The translations under genes were made by a program, and so were the position numbers. The notes under the pieces are model-generated. The model saw only the letters and a list, made by a program, of their open reading frames with translations, ran no database searches and was not told where the DNA came from. Of a stretch of DNA of 64,000 bases, positions 25,915-36,057 are shown in pieces. The stretch is from Sphingomonas sp. NFR04. Lineage in GTDB: Bacteria > Pseudomonadota > Alphaproteobacteria > Sphingomonadales > Sphingomonadaceae. The stretch lies in NCBI RefSeq assembly GCF_900114095.1, contig NZ_FORV01000003.1:372001-436000 (forward strand), in the 5' to 3' direction. Within the stretch, counting starts at the first letter, position 1, and every line of letters begins with the position of its first letter.

Positions 25915-26808
25915 CTACCGGCGATGTGTCGAGAAGAACGCCCACATCGCCTCGTTGTCCGCTACCCAGACATGGCCGGCGCGATGCTTCACCCGGCCGG
26001 CCACGTCCGCGTCGGCGGAGCAGCGGGTAAAGCGCTCTTCCTTCACCTCCGGCGACACCTCGCGCTCCACCGGCCCCACCCGGCACCCGTTCAGGTCTGC
26101 CCAGCGGACCAGCGCGGTGTGCATCGTGTACTGCCAATAGCCCGCGCCGCCGCCCTGAATCGGGTTGGTGGTGTCCGCATCGCCGGCGAAGGCCAGTACC
26201 GGCATCGGACGCGACGGCGTGCAGGTCGCCGGATCGGGGACGCGCGGCGTTTCCTTCAGCGGGTTGCCCGCGCGCAGGCCGACCACCGGGGCGATTGCGG
26301 CGAAGCGATCCGCCGCAACGCAGCCGAGCCACGAGGTCATCCGTCCGCCGCCCGAATAGCCGGTGGCGTAGACGCGGGCGCGATCCACGCAGCCCTTGGC
26401 CGCCAGCTGGTCGATCGCGGTCTTCACGAAGACGACGTCGTCGGCATCGTCCGGGCCGGGCACCTTGCCGGTCACCGTCGGCACGCCGGGGATGTTCCAC
26501 ACGAAGCCACCTTCCGCCGGGATGCCGCCATCGGGTGCGGCGAGGAGGAAGCCGTGGCGGTCCGCAGTCGCTTCCAGCTTCGATTGGGCGAGGATGTCGC
26601 GGCCCTTGCCGGTGCTGCCGTGGAACACGAACACCAAAGGCAGCCGCGCGGCGCTGCGATCGGCGGGCACATGCACCAGCATCGACCGACCGGTGCCTTC
26701 GATCGCTACGGAAGCCGTCGTCCCCGGCGTGCCCAACCGGCACACTGCCGCCTGCGCCGAACCGCTGCCGAACAGCGCCGCCACTCCGATCCACCAGCCC
26801 AACCGCAT
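25915..26808 (-). CDS. Secreted PHB-depolymerase-family esterase (LpqC-like)
   Basis: A 297-residue alpha/beta-hydrolase with signal peptide 1-20 (cleaved after AQA). The oxyanion block is FVFHGSTGKG, the nucleophile elbow GYSGGGRM (Ser 152), and a C-terminal His lies in RVKHRAGHVW. The family covers polyhydroxybutyrate depolymerases and feruloyl or acetyl-xylan esterases. Three or more Cys could form disulfides. GAGGAG precedes the ATG. An activity on plant polysaccharide would fit the GH115 gene elsewhere, but nothing here proves it. Confidence 0.85.
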   Translation of the reverse strand: MRLGWWIGVAALFGSGSAQAAVCRLGTPGTTASVAIEGTGRSMLVHVPADRSAARLPLVFVFHGSTGKGRDILAQSKLEATADRHGFLLAAPDGGIPAEGGFVWNIPGVPTVTGKVPGPDDADDVVFVKTAIDQLAAKGCVDRARVYATGYSGGGRMTSWLGCVAADRFAAIAPVVGLRAGNPLKETPRVPDPATCTPSRPMPVLAFAGDADTTNPIQGGGAGYWQYTMHTALVRWADLNGCRVGPVEREVSPEVKEERFTRCSADADVAGRVKHRAGHVWVADNEAMWAFFSTHRR

Positions 26809-26900
26809 CTGCTTCTCCTCTCGCTAACCCCTTATGCCCAAGGGTAGGGATTGCGGAACCCGCCGCTTGCGCGCTTTAAGCGCCGCAAAGGAGTGCCTCT

Positions 26901-28505
26901 TTGTCCGACACTACCCACCAAAGCGATGTCCTGGTCCTCGGTTCCGGCGCGGCGGGGCTCACCACCGCGCTCCATTTGGCGGACAAGTTCAAGGTGACGG
27001 TGCTGGCCAAGGGCGGCTTTGCCGAGGGCTCGACCGCCTGGGCGCAGGGCGGGATCGCCGCGGTGCTGGAGGACGGCGACACCTTCGAAAGCCATATCGA
27101 CGACACGATGGTCGCCGGCGCCGGCCTCAACGACCGCGCGACCGTCGAGATGGTAGTCGAGAACGCGCCCGCCGCGATCGAGCGGCTGGTCCAGCTCGGC
27201 GTGCCGTTCAACACCGAGGGCAATGCGCTGCACCTCACCCGCGAGGGCGGCCACAGCCACCGCCGCATCGCGCATGTCGACGATGCGACGGGCCTGGCCG
27301 TGCAGACCGCGCTGCTCCGCGCGGCGCAGGCGCATCCGAACATCACGCTGGTCCCCGACATGGTGGTGATCGACCTCGCCACCAGTCGGCACGAGCTCCG
27401 CTATTCGGGCGCGGGCAATGTCTGGGGCGTCTATGCCTTCAACCGCGCGACCAACCGCGTCGAGCTGTTCACCGCCCGCGCGACCGTGCTGGCGACCGGC
27501 GGGGCGGGGCGGACCTATCTCTTCTCCACCGCCCCGCGCGGCGCGACCGGGGACGGGATCGCGATGGCATGGCGCGCGGGTTGCCGCATCTCCAACATGG
27601 AGATGATGCAGTTCCACCCGACCTGCCTCTACAATCTCGACGTCAAGAACTTCCTGATCACCGAGGCGGTGCGCGGCGAGGGCGGGCATCTGCTGCTGCC
27701 GCCCGAGGCCGGCGACGAGGCGGGTCACCGCTTCATGCCGGATTTCGATGCGCGGCTGGAGCTGGCGCCGCGCGATATCGTCGCCCGCGCCATCGACCAT
27801 GAGATCAAGCGGCTTGGCCTCGATTATGTGCACCTCGACATCAGCCACATGGGGCCCGAGTTCGTCCAGCACCATTTCCCGACCATCTACCACCGGCTGC
27901 TCGATCTCGACATCGACATGACCAAGGCGCCGATCCCGGTGGTCCCCGCCCAGCATTACACCTGCGGCGGCGTGATGATCGATCGGGACGGGCGCACCGA
28001 CCTGCCGGGGCTCTATGCCGCGGGCGAGGTCAGCCAGTCGGGGCTGCACGGCGCCAATCGCCTGGCGTCCAACTCGCTGCTCGAATGCTTCGTGTTCGGC
28101 GAGGCGGTGGCGAATCACATCGGCGCGCATTGGGGTGACCTGCCGCCGCCGCCGGCGATCCGGCCCTGGGACGAGAGCCGGGTGACCGATTCCGACGAGG
28201 AAGTCGTCATCAAGCAGAACTGGACTGAGATCCGGCGCTTCATGTGGAACTATGTCGGCATCGTCCGCACCACCAAGCGGCTCGAGCGCGCGGCACACCG
28301 GATCAAGCTGCTGCGCGAGGAAGTTGCCGACTATTACGGCCATTTCCGCGTGACCCCCGACCTGATCGAGCTGCGCAACCTGCTGGAGAGCGCCGACCTG
28401 ATCGTCCGCTCGGCGCTCCACCGCAAGGAGAGCCGCGGCCTGCACTATACGCTCGACTATCCGGAGACGCTGGCGGAGGCGGTCGACACGGTGCTGGTGC
28501 CTTGA
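26901..28505 (+). CDS. nadB: L-aspartate oxidase
   Basis: A 534-residue FAD enzyme that oxidises aspartate to iminoaspartate, the first step of NAD synthesis. The FAD-binding N-terminus is VLVLGSGAAGLTTALHL, followed by STAWAQGGIAAVL, GHSHRRIAHVDDATG, and the catalytic Arg-containing VPAQHYTCGGVMID; the fumarate-reductase-type C-terminal helical domain ends the protein. The start is TTG at 26901 with AAAGGAG at eight bases. nadA and nadC are not in the window. A REPIN-like element follows 40 bases after the stop. Confidence 0.96.
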   Translation: MSDTTHQSDVLVLGSGAAGLTTALHLADKFKVTVLAKGGFAEGSTAWAQGGIAAVLEDGDTFESHIDDTMVAGAGLNDRATVEMVVENAPAAIERLVQLGVPFNTEGNALHLTREGGHSHRRIAHVDDATGLAVQTALLRAAQAHPNITLVPDMVVIDLATSRHELRYSGAGNVWGVYAFNRATNRVELFTARATVLATGGAGRTYLFSTAPRGATGDGIAMAWRAGCRISNMEMMQFHPTCLYNLDVKNFLITEAVRGEGGHLLLPPEAGDEAGHRFMPDFDARLELAPRDIVARAIDHEIKRLGLDYVHLDISHMGPEFVQHHFPTIYHRLLDLDIDMTKAPIPVVPAQHYTCGGVMIDRDGRTDLPGLYAAGEVSQSGLHGANRLASNSLLECFVFGEAVANHIGAHWGDLPPPPAIRPWDESRVTDSDEEVVIKQNWTEIRRFMWNYVGIVRTTKRLERAAHRIKLLREEVADYYGHFRVTPDLIELRNLLESADLIVRSALHRKESRGLHYTLDYPETLAEAVDTVLVP

Positions 28506-28546
28506 AATGGCGTCATTTCCTGTCCCGAGAGATGCGCCCTTCTACC

Positions 28547-28643
28547 CGTCATCCCCGCGGAGGCGGGGATCCATTCGCCTTTGCGGTCGAGGCAGGAGCC
28601 GCAGCGGCATGGGCAATGGGTTCCCGCCTGCGCGGGAATGACG
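28547..28643. repeat. REPIN-like element, copy 2
   Basis: A 97-bp element with arms 28547-28575 and 28615-28643. It lies between nadB and the serine hydrolase gene. Arm sequences vary at positions that keep each hairpin paired. The interior aligns with that of copies 3 and 4 in the same orientation. Confidence 0.9.
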
Positions 28644-28749
28644 AAGGGTGTGGGGTGAGCGTGATCCCACCTTCACGCCTCGTCGCTCCCCCGACTCGCT
28701 TCGTCGCATTGCGGGAATCCCTTGCTTTGCCGCCCCTAGGGGCAGACGC

Positions 28750-29898
28750 ATGATGGATGTGGGCAAGAGGTTGGTTGCGGTGCGTAAAATCCGGTTTTCG
28801 AAAGTCGAGCGTGCGCTGACCGTGGCGGGGCTTGGGCCCGCGGTGCTGCTGGGCTGCGCCGTGCACGAGCATCCCGAACTCGCCGCCTATCTGCCCGCGC
28901 CGAACTATGGCGTGCTGATGCCGATCCCGCGTGCTCAGGCCGCGCCCCGCCCGGAAGTGCCGCCGCCCGCAGGCCTGGTGAATCGCCTCTCGGACATCGC
29001 CCATAATTTCGACGGCGTCGTCGGCATTGCGGTGACCAGCGTCGACCGCAACTGGACCGCCTCACAGGGCGGCGCGCGCAAGCTGCCGCAGCAGAGCGTC
29101 TCCAAGCTGTGGGTGGCGATGACCGTGCTCGACCAGGTCGACCAGGGCCGGATCAGCCTCAACGACCCGCTCGTCATCACCCGCGCCGATTTCACCCTGT
29201 TCCACCAGCCGGTCGCCTCGCTGGTCAAGAGCGACCAGGGCTATCAGAGCACGGTGGGCGAGATCCTGCGCCGCGCGCTGACGATGAGTGACAATACCTG
29301 CAACGACAAGCTGCTCCGCCTGGTCGGCGGGCCGCCGGCGGTGCGCTCGTTCATCGCGCGCAATGCGCTGGGCTCGATCCGCTTCGGACCCGGCGAGAAG
29401 CTGCTCCAGCTCGGCACCTCGGGGCTGACCGCGTGGAAGCCCGAATATTCGATGGGCAATACCTTCGCGGTCGCCCGCGCCCAGCTGCCGCGCGAGACCC
29501 GCGTCGCTGCCTATCAGCGCTACGTCGCCGATCCGCCCGACGGCGCGGCGCCGCTCGCCATCGCAGGTGCGCTCGCCCGGCTGAAGCGCGGCGAGCTGCT
29601 GTCTCCGGTCTCGACCCAGTGGCTGATCGCGACGATGCAGGCCTCGCACACCGGCAAGTACCGCCTGCGCGGCGCGCTGCCGCCCGGCTGGCAGCTCGCC
29701 CACAAGACCGGCACGGGCCAGGACCTGTTCGGCCGCACCGCCGGCTATAACGACGTGGCGCTGCTCACCGCACCGGACGGCCGCGCCTATGCGCTGGCGG
29801 TGATGATCGGCGACACGCCGCGGCCGATCAATGAGCGCCAGCTGCTGATGCAGGGCGTGGTCCGCGCGGTCGTCGCCGAGCATCAGCTGGGCGCCTGA
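28750..29898 (+). CDS. Class A beta-lactamase-like serine hydrolase
   Basis: About 382 residues. The three penicillin-recognising motifs are present in order: SVSK near 115 (active Ser), SDN near 180 and KTG near 319. A hydrophobic N-terminal segment with LLGC could be a signal or lipoprotein anchor. The Glu-x-x-Leu-Asn of true class A enzymes is not evident, so activity may be on peptidoglycan rather than beta-lactams. Start choice is uncertain: ATG at 28750 or 28753, or GTG at 28780. It stands alone downstream of a REPIN. Confidence 0.82.
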   Translation: MMDVGKRLVAVRKIRFSKVERALTVAGLGPAVLLGCAVHEHPELAAYLPAPNYGVLMPIPRAQAAPRPEVPPPAGLVNRLSDIAHNFDGVVGIAVTSVDRNWTASQGGARKLPQQSVSKLWVAMTVLDQVDQGRISLNDPLVITRADFTLFHQPVASLVKSDQGYQSTVGEILRRALTMSDNTCNDKLLRLVGGPPAVRSFIARNALGSIRFGPGEKLLQLGTSGLTAWKPEYSMGNTFAVARAQLPRETRVAAYQRYVADPPDGAAPLAIAGALARLKRGELLSPVSTQWLIATMQASHTGKYRLRGALPPGWQLAHKTGTGQDLFGRTAGYNDVALLTAPDGRAYALAVMIGDTPRPINERQLLMQGVVRAVVAEHQLGA

Positions 29899-29966
29899 AA
29901 ACTAGGGCCTAAAACAAGGGCTCCGGCGGGATGACGGCGGCGCACCGCGCTGCTATCTCCCGCCCC

Positions 29967-32723
29967 ATGCCCCATCTCTATCTCGTCGACGGCTCCAGCT
30001 ACATCTTCCGCGCCTATCACCGGCTGCCGCCGCTGACCAACAAGCATGGCGAGCCGGTGGGGGCGGTTTACGGCTACACCTCGATGCTGTGGAAGCTCGC
30101 CGACGAGCTGCACAAGGCCGACGGGCCGACGCACATGGCGGTGATTCTCGACAAGTCCGAGCATACCTTCCGCAACGATCTCTACGACAAATACAAGGCG
30201 CACCGCCCGCCCGCGCCCGAGGACCTGGTCCCCCAGTTCCCGATGATCCGCGACGCGACCCGCGCCTTCAGCCTGCCCTGCATCGAGGAGCTGGGCTGGG
30301 AGGCCGACGACCTGATCGCCAGCTATACCAAGGCGGCACTGGCCCAGGGCTGGGCGGTGACGATCGTCAGCTCGGACAAGGATCTGATGCAGCTGATGAC
30401 CGATCCGTCGGTCGACATGCTCGACACGATGAACAACCGGCGCATGGGCCCGGACGACACCCGCGAGAAGTTCGGCGTCGGCCCGGAGAAGCTCGGCGAA
30501 GTGCTCGCGCTGATGGGCGATAGCGTCGACAATGTGCCCGGCGTCCCCGGCGTCGGCCCCAAGACCGCCGCCAAGCTGATCCTCGAACATGGCGATCTCG
30601 AATCGGTGCTCGCCGCCGCGCCGAGCATGAAGAAGGGCAAGCTGCGCGACAATCTGATCGAGCATGCCGATCTCGCGCGGCTGAGCCACAAGCTGGTGAC
30701 GCTCGCCTGCGACGTGCCGCTGCCCGAGCCGCTCGACGCGCTGGAGCTGCAGGGGATCCCCGACGCACCGCTCCGCGCGTTCCTCGAGCATCACGGCTTC
30801 AAGACGCTGCTCTCGCGCCTGTCTACGGTCGCCGATGCGCCGGTGGAGGTGCACGAGGCGCCCGGCGTCGAGGAGGACCCGCCCTGCAACCATGACGGCT
30901 ACGAGACCGTCACCGATCTCGATGCGCTCGATCGCTGGATCACCGTCTCGCGCCACCAGGGCTGGGTGGCGATCGACACCGAGACGACCGGGCTGGATGC
31001 GACCCAGGCCGATCTCGTCGGGGTCAGCATGGCGCTGGCGCCCAACCTCGCCTGCTATATCCCGCTCGGCCATGGCGGGACGGACATGTTTGCCGAGAAG
31101 CCCGAGCAGATCGACCGTGCCGAAGCGCTCGCCCGGCTGAAGCCGCTGCTGGAGGATCCCGCCGTCCTCAAGATCGGGCACAATCTGAAGTACGACATGA
31201 TCGTGCTCGGCCGCGCCGGCATCCGCGTCGCGCCTTATGACGACACGATCGTGATGAGCTTCGACCTCGACGCCGGCCTGCACGGCCACGGCATGGACGA
31301 ACTCGCCGCCACCCATCTCGCCCATAGCTGCATCGCCTACAAGGACGTGGTCGGCACCGGAAAGAGCCAGCTGAATTTCGGCCAGGTCGATCTCAAGGCG
31401 GCGACCCGCTACGCCGCCGAGGATGCCGATGTCACGCTGCGGCTGTGGCGGCGCCTCAAGCCCCGGCTCGCCTATGAGAGCGTGACGCGGGTGTACGAGA
31501 GCGTCGATCGTCCGCTCGTCGCGGTGCTCGCCGAAATGGAGAGCATTGGCATCAAGGTCGATGCCGGGGTGCTGGCCAAGCTCTCGTCCGACTTCGCGCA
31601 GCAGATCGCGGCGCTGGAGGAGGAAATCCACGCCATCGCCGGCTTCAAGTTCACCATCGGCAGCCCCAAGCAATTGGGCGACGTGCTGTTCGACAAGATG
31701 GGGATCAAGGGCGGCCGAAAGGGCAAGTCGGGCGTCTATTCCACCGACGTCAACGAGCTGGAGCGCATCGCCGCCGACAAGGATTCGCCCGGCCGCGAGA
31801 TGGTGCTGAAGGTGCTCGACTGGCGCCAGCTGTCCAAGCTCAAGTCGACCTATACCGATGCGCTGCAGGCGCAGATCAACCCGCATACCGGCCGCGTCCA
31901 TACCAGCTACAGCCTCACCGGCGCGCAGACCGGGCGGCTCTCCTCGACCGATCCGAACCTGCAGAACATCCCGATCCGCACCGAGCTCGGCCGCCAGATC
32001 CGCGACGCGTTCGTCGCCGAGCCCGGCAACGTCATCCTGTCGGCCGACTATTCGCAGATCGAGCTGCGGCTGGCTGCGCATATCGCGGACGTGCCGGCGC
32101 TGCGTACCGCCTTCGAGAATGGCGACGACATCCACAGCATGACCGCGATGGAGCTGTTCGGCGAAGTGAACCGCGACACGCGCGGGCGCGCCAAGACGAT
32201 CAACTTCGCGATCCTCTACGGCATCTCGCGCTGGGGCTTGGCCGGCCGGCTCGACGTCACCCCGGACGAGGCGCAGGCGATGATCAGCCGCTATTTCGAG
32301 CGCTTCCCCGGCATCAACCGCTACATCGCCGATACCCTGCGCGAAGCGAAGGAGCGCGGCTACACCACCACGTTGTTCGGCCGGAAGACCCACTTCCCGC
32401 GGCTCAAGGCGTCCAACCCCAACGAGCGGGCGGGCAGCGAGCGCGCGGCGATCAACGCGCCGATCCAGGGCACCAGCGCCGACATCATCAAGCGTGCCAT
32501 GGCCCGCATGGTCCCGGCGCTGCGCGAGGCGGGGCTGCACAACGTCCGCATGCTGCTCCAGGTGCACGACGAACTGGTTTTCGAACTACCCGAGGGCGAT
32601 GTCGAGGCTGCGCGGCCGATCATCGAGCAGGTGATGGCCACCGCCGCCGAACCCGCGATCAAGCTCACCGTGCCGCTGGGCGTGGAGATCGGTGTCGGCC
32701 CCAGCTGGGGCGCCGCGCATTGA
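29967..32723 (+). CDS. polA: DNA polymerase I
   Basis: A 918-residue three-domain polymerase for Okazaki-fragment processing and repair. The 5' nuclease domain is at 1-300 (YLVDGSSYIFRAYH, GWEADDLIASY, GVPGVGPKTAAKL); the 3'-5' exonuclease contains DTETTG near 336; polymerase motif A is ILSADYSQIELR near 690, the O-helix is KTINFAILYG near 745 and motif C is QVHDELVFE. Exonuclease acidic residues are intact. The ATG is preceded by TATCTC at seven bases and no Shine-Dalgarno. Its stop overlaps the flippase TTG (TTGA). Confidence 0.98.
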   Translation: MPHLYLVDGSSYIFRAYHRLPPLTNKHGEPVGAVYGYTSMLWKLADELHKADGPTHMAVILDKSEHTFRNDLYDKYKAHRPPAPEDLVPQFPMIRDATRAFSLPCIEELGWEADDLIASYTKAALAQGWAVTIVSSDKDLMQLMTDPSVDMLDTMNNRRMGPDDTREKFGVGPEKLGEVLALMGDSVDNVPGVPGVGPKTAAKLILEHGDLESVLAAAPSMKKGKLRDNLIEHADLARLSHKLVTLACDVPLPEPLDALELQGIPDAPLRAFLEHHGFKTLLSRLSTVADAPVEVHEAPGVEEDPPCNHDGYETVTDLDALDRWITVSRHQGWVAIDTETTGLDATQADLVGVSMALAPNLACYIPLGHGGTDMFAEKPEQIDRAEALARLKPLLEDPAVLKIGHNLKYDMIVLGRAGIRVAPYDDTIVMSFDLDAGLHGHGMDELAATHLAHSCIAYKDVVGTGKSQLNFGQVDLKAATRYAAEDADVTLRLWRRLKPRLAYESVTRVYESVDRPLVAVLAEMESIGIKVDAGVLAKLSSDFAQQIAALEEEIHAIAGFKFTIGSPKQLGDVLFDKMGIKGGRKGKSGVYSTDVNELERIAADKDSPGREMVLKVLDWRQLSKLKSTYTDALQAQINPHTGRVHTSYSLTGAQTGRLSSTDPNLQNIPIRTELGRQIRDAFVAEPGNVILSADYSQIELRLAAHIADVPALRTAFENGDDIHSMTAMELFGEVNRDTRGRAKTINFAILYGISRWGLAGRLDVTPDEAQAMISRYFERFPGINRYIADTLREAKERGYTTTLFGRKTHFPRLKASNPNERAGSERAAINAPIQGTSADIIKRAMARMVPALREAGLHNVRMLLQVHDELVFELPEGDVEAARPIIEQVMATAAEPAIKLTVPLGVEIGVGPSWGAAH

Positions 32724-34216
32724 GCGAGGGGGAAGCGTCCCAAGATATCAACGCGCTTGCCAAGGGCGGGCGCACCAACATGCTGGGCTTCATCATCCGG
32801 CTGGTGGCGCGGTTGCCGTTCCTGTTCATCGCCGGGCGCTCCTATGGCCCGGAGATCGTCGGGCGGTACGCGATCGCCGTGCTGGTCATCGAGTTCGTGG
32901 CCCTCGTCGCGACGCTCGGGCTCAAGCGGGGGCTGGCGCAGGCGCTGTCGAGCACCGAGCGGCCCCACACCCATGTGGTGTGGGACGCGATGGTGGTCGC
33001 CTTCGTCGCGGCGCTGATCGCCAGCGGCATCATGATGGTCTTCCCGCAGGCGATGTTCCCCAACAGCCCCGTGATGGGGCTGGAGCGGTTCCTTTCCGTC
33101 GCGGTGATCGCCATCGCGTTGTCCGACGTGTCGCTCTCCGCCTTGGCCTATCGCCACAATATCGGCGCGGCGGTTACCGCGCGGGCGATCATCGAGCCCT
33201 GGACGATCAGCATCGCGGCCTATGTCTTCTCCTTCGTCTCGTCGCGCGATGGGCTGCTGATGGCCTATGTGCTGTCGATGAGCGCGGCATTGGTCGCCTC
33301 GATCGTGCCGTTCGTGCGCGAATATGGCCTGCCGGTCGGCTGGCGGCCGCAGCCGGCGGCGATCTGGGGGCTGGCGCGGCTCAACGCCCCGCTGGCGGGG
33401 GCCGACGCGATCGAATGGGCGACGCGCAACGTCGATCGCTTCATCTTGGGGCTGTTGTTCGCGCCGTCGGTGGTCGGCATCTATTACATGGCGCAGCAGG
33501 TCGCCTCGGTGCCGCAGCGGCTCAAATCGAGCTTCGATCCGATCCTCGGGCCAGTGATCACCCAGAGCCTGGCGGCGGGCGACCGCCCGGCGGTCGCGAA
33601 TCAGGTGCGGCAGGTGGGTTTCTGGATTCTCTGCGCGCAGGCGGGACTTGCAGTGATGTTCTCGATCCCCGCCGAGGGTATCATGGGGCTGCTCGGCCGC
33701 GAGTTCGTGATCGGCTCGGCGGTGCTGTGCATCCTGCTCTTTGCCGAGGTGCTCGCCTCGCCCGGCGCGGTGTGCGAGACGGCGCTGATCTACATCGCCC
33801 GGCACACCAATCTGGTGATCTCGATCTGCGTATTGATGCTCCAGATCGCCTTGAGCTTCGTGCTGATCTTCGCGGCGCGCGGGCAGGGCTGGCCGGTGCC
33901 GGTGCAGTCCGCGGCGCCCGCAGTGGCGCTGGCGCTTTCGCTGACGATCGGCTCGGTGGCCAAGGGCCTGCTGCTCCAGGCCAAGCTCGGCGCGCCGGTG
34001 GTGAGCATCCGCCCGAGCTTCTTCGCGGCGATGGCGGTGGCGGGGCTGGTCGGCGCCGCCTTCACCTCGCTGCCGCACCGGTTCGAATGGGCGGAGATGA
34101 GCCTGGGCATGCCGGCGATCCTGATCACCTTCCTGTTCGTGATCATCCGCTTCGGCTTCGGGCCCGAGGACCGCGCCCTGTTCCGCAAGGTACCGCGTAC
34201 CAGCGAGACAGCCTGA
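32720..34216 (+). CDS. Polysaccharide-type flippase (Wzx / MOP superfamily)
   Basis: A 498-residue polytopic protein with about 12-14 hydrophobic segments, a basic first cytoplasmic stretch (KGGRTNMLGFIIRL) and the oligosaccharide-flippase pattern around GRYAIAVLVIEFVALVATLGLKRG and WATRNVDRFILGLLFAPSVVGIYYMAQQV. Such proteins flip lipid-linked sugars across the inner membrane. The TTG start overlaps the polA stop, so it is translationally coupled to a DNA polymerase, which is odd. No glycosyltransferases are next to it. A second palindromic repeat and REPIN copy 3 follow. Confidence 0.85.
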   Translation: MSEGEASQDINALAKGGRTNMLGFIIRLVARLPFLFIAGRSYGPEIVGRYAIAVLVIEFVALVATLGLKRGLAQALSSTERPHTHVVWDAMVVAFVAALIASGIMMVFPQAMFPNSPVMGLERFLSVAVIAIALSDVSLSALAYRHNIGAAVTARAIIEPWTISIAAYVFSFVSSRDGLLMAYVLSMSAALVASIVPFVREYGLPVGWRPQPAAIWGLARLNAPLAGADAIEWATRNVDRFILGLLFAPSVVGIYYMAQQVASVPQRLKSSFDPILGPVITQSLAAGDRPAVANQVRQVGFWILCAQAGLAVMFSIPAEGIMGLLGREFVIGSAVLCILLFAEVLASPGAVCETALIYIARHTNLVISICVLMLQIALSFVLIFAARGQGWPVPVQSAAPAVALALSLTIGSVAKGLLLQAKLGAPVVSIRPSFFAAMAVAGLVGAAFTSLPHRFEWAEMSLGMPAILITFLFVIIRFGFGPEDRALFRKVPRTSETA

Positions 34217-34221
34217 GCATT

Positions 34222-34285
34222 TCCTCCCTCGGCGAAGCCGGGGGAGGGGGACCGCCGCCGCAGGCGGTGGTGGAGGGGGCGCCCT
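34222..34285. repeat. C/T-rich palindromic repeat, half element
   Basis: A CCTCGGC-hairpin-GGGGGAGG block followed by GGGGACCG-hairpin-GGTGGTGGAGGGG. The same two hairpins occur, in duplicate and inverted, at 63272-63441. Here only one half is present, abutting REPIN copy 3. Confidence 0.7.
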
Positions 34286-34289
34286 CCAC

Positions 34290-34385
34290 CGTCATTCCCG
34301 CGAAAGCGGGAATCCATTCGCCTAAACGTTCGGGAAAAGAACCACAGCTCCAGCGCCAATGGACCCCCGCCTCGCGGGGGTGACG
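34290..34385. repeat. REPIN-like element, copy 3
   Basis: A 96-bp element (arms 34290-34318 and 34358-34385) between the convergent flippase and purH genes. One arm is a base shorter and carries CCCCCGC/GCGGGGG instead of the usual stem, again with both sides changed together. Confidence 0.88.
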
Positions 34386-34435
34386 GGTAGTGTGTCGCAA
34401 CGCCGCGCCTCCATCGGAAGCGCGGTGCGGGTGCC

Positions 34436-36004
34436 TCAATGCCGGAAGTGGCGCATGCCCGTGAACACCATCGCCAGCCCGGCTTCGTCGGCTGCCGCGA
34501 TCACTTCATCGTCGCGGATCGAGCCGCCCGGCTGGATCACCGCGGTCGCGCCGGCTTCCACCGCCGCCAGCAGGCCGTCGGCGAAGGGGAAGAAGGCGTC
34601 CGAGGCCACGGCCGAGCCGATCGTGCGCGGGGTCGCCCAGCCGGCCTTGTCGGCGGCGTCCTTGGCCTTCCACGCGGCGATGCGGGCGCTTTCCAGCCGG
34701 TTCATCTGGCCGGCGCCGACGCCTGCGGTGCTGCCGTCCTTGGCATAGACGATCGCGTTCGACTTGACGTGCTTGGCCACCGTCCAGGCGAACAGGCAGT
34801 CTGCCAGTTCCTGCTCGGTCGGCTGGCGCTTGGTGACGACCTTGAGCTGGTCGCGGGTAACGATGCCGTTGTCGCGGCCCTGGACCAGCCAGCCGCCGGC
34901 AATCGACTTGGCGAACAGGCCAGCGCGCGCCGGATCGGGCAGCTCGCCGGTGAGCAGCAGGCGGAGGTTCTTCTTCGCCGCGAACAGCGCCAGTGCTTCT
35001 TCGTCGGCGTCGGGTGCCACCACCACTTCGGTGAAGATGCCGGTGATCTGCTCGGCGGTCGCCCGGTCGAGCGGCCGGTTGACCGCGATGATGCCGCCGA
35101 ACGCCGAGACGGTGTCGCAGGCGAACGCCGCGGCATAGGCTTCGGCGAGCGTCGCGCCGCTCGCCACGCCGCAGGGATTGGCGTGCTTGACGATCACCGC
35201 GGTCGGCGGGCCATTGCGGAACTCGCTGACCAGCTCGAGCGCCGCATCGGCGTCGTTGTAATTGTTGTAGCTCAGTTCCTTGCCCTGCAGTTGACGAGCC
35301 TGGCCGATGCCGCGCGCCGATGCGCCGGTCGCGGCGTAGAAGGCCGCCTGCTGGTGCGGGTTCTCGCCATAGCGCAGCGCCTGGCCACGGCTGAGGGAGA
35401 TATTGAGCGTCTCGGGGAAGGCCTCGCCCTGGTCGGCAAAGGCGAACCAGCTGGAGATCATCGCGTCATAGGCGGCGGTGGCGGCATAGGCCTTGGCGGC
35501 GAATTTGCGGCGCTGCTCCAGCGTGGTGGTGCCGCCCATTACCAGCGCGTAATCGGCAGGATCGGTGACGATCGCCACCGACTCATGATTCTTCGCGGCC
35601 GAGCGCACCATCGACGGCCCGCCAATGTCGATATTCTCGATGATCTCGACGCGGTCCGCGCCTTTGGCGACGGTCTGGGCGAAGGGATAGAGGTTCACCA
35701 CCACGAGATCGATCGGCGCGATCTCGTGCTCGGACATCGAGGCCTGGTGCTCGGGATTGTTGCGCACCGAGAGCAGGCCGCCATGCACCTTGGGGTGCAG
35801 CGTCTTCACGCGACCGTCCATCATCTCGGGGAAGCCGGTGAGGTCCGAGATGTCGCGGACCTCCAGGCCAGCGTTGCGGAGCGCCGTGGCGGTGCCGCCG
35901 GTCGAGACGAGCTCGACGCCCTGGGCGGCCAGTGCCTGGCCGAGTTCGACGATCCCGGTCTTGTCGGAGACCGAGAGGAGCGCGCGGGTGATCTTGATGT
36001 CCAT
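34436..36004 (-). CDS. purH: Bifunctional AICAR transformylase / IMP cyclohydrolase
   Basis: A 522-residue enzyme for the last two steps of IMP synthesis. The MGS-like IMP cyclohydrolase domain is N-terminal ([49 protein letters not shown]), and the transformylase domain has [23 protein letters not shown] (catalytic Lys-His) and a C-terminal [16 protein letters not shown] precedes the ATG. It follows the heparinase-like gene on the same strand after 53 bases, so they probably share a transcript with rpe. Confidence 0.97.
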   Translation of the reverse strand: MDIKITRALLSVSDKTGIVELGQALAAQGVELVSTGGTATALRNAGLEVRDISDLTGFPEMMDGRVKTLHPKVHGGLLSVRNNPEHQASMSEHEIAPIDLVVVNLYPFAQTVAKGADRVEIIENIDIGGPSMVRSAAKNHESVAIVTDPADYALVMGGTTTLEQRRKFAAKAYAATAAYDAMISSWFAFADQGEAFPETLNISLSRGQALRYGENPHQQAAFYAATGASARGIGQARQLQGKELSYNNYNDADAALELVSEFRNGPPTAVIVKHANPCGVASGATLAEAYAAAFACDTVSAFGGIIAVNRPLDRATAEQITGIFTEVVVAPDADEEALALFAAKKNLRLLLTGELPDPARAGLFAKSIAGGWLVQGRDNGIVTRDQLKVVTKRQPTEQELADCLFAWTVAKHVKSNAIVYAKDGSTAGVGAGQMNRLESARIAAWKAKDAADKAGWATPRTIGSAVASDAFFPFADGLLAAVEAGATAVIQPGGSIRDDEVIAAADEAGLAMVFTGMRHFRH

Positions 36005-36057
36005 GGCCCGCCCCTCTCCCCAATCGGGGGCGTCGGGGCAAGCCCTATTTGGAGCGC

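Noticed and set aside
29883..32567. 894-codon frame antisense to polA
   Set aside because: Shadow of polA; composition typical of reverse-complement reading of a G+C-rich gene.
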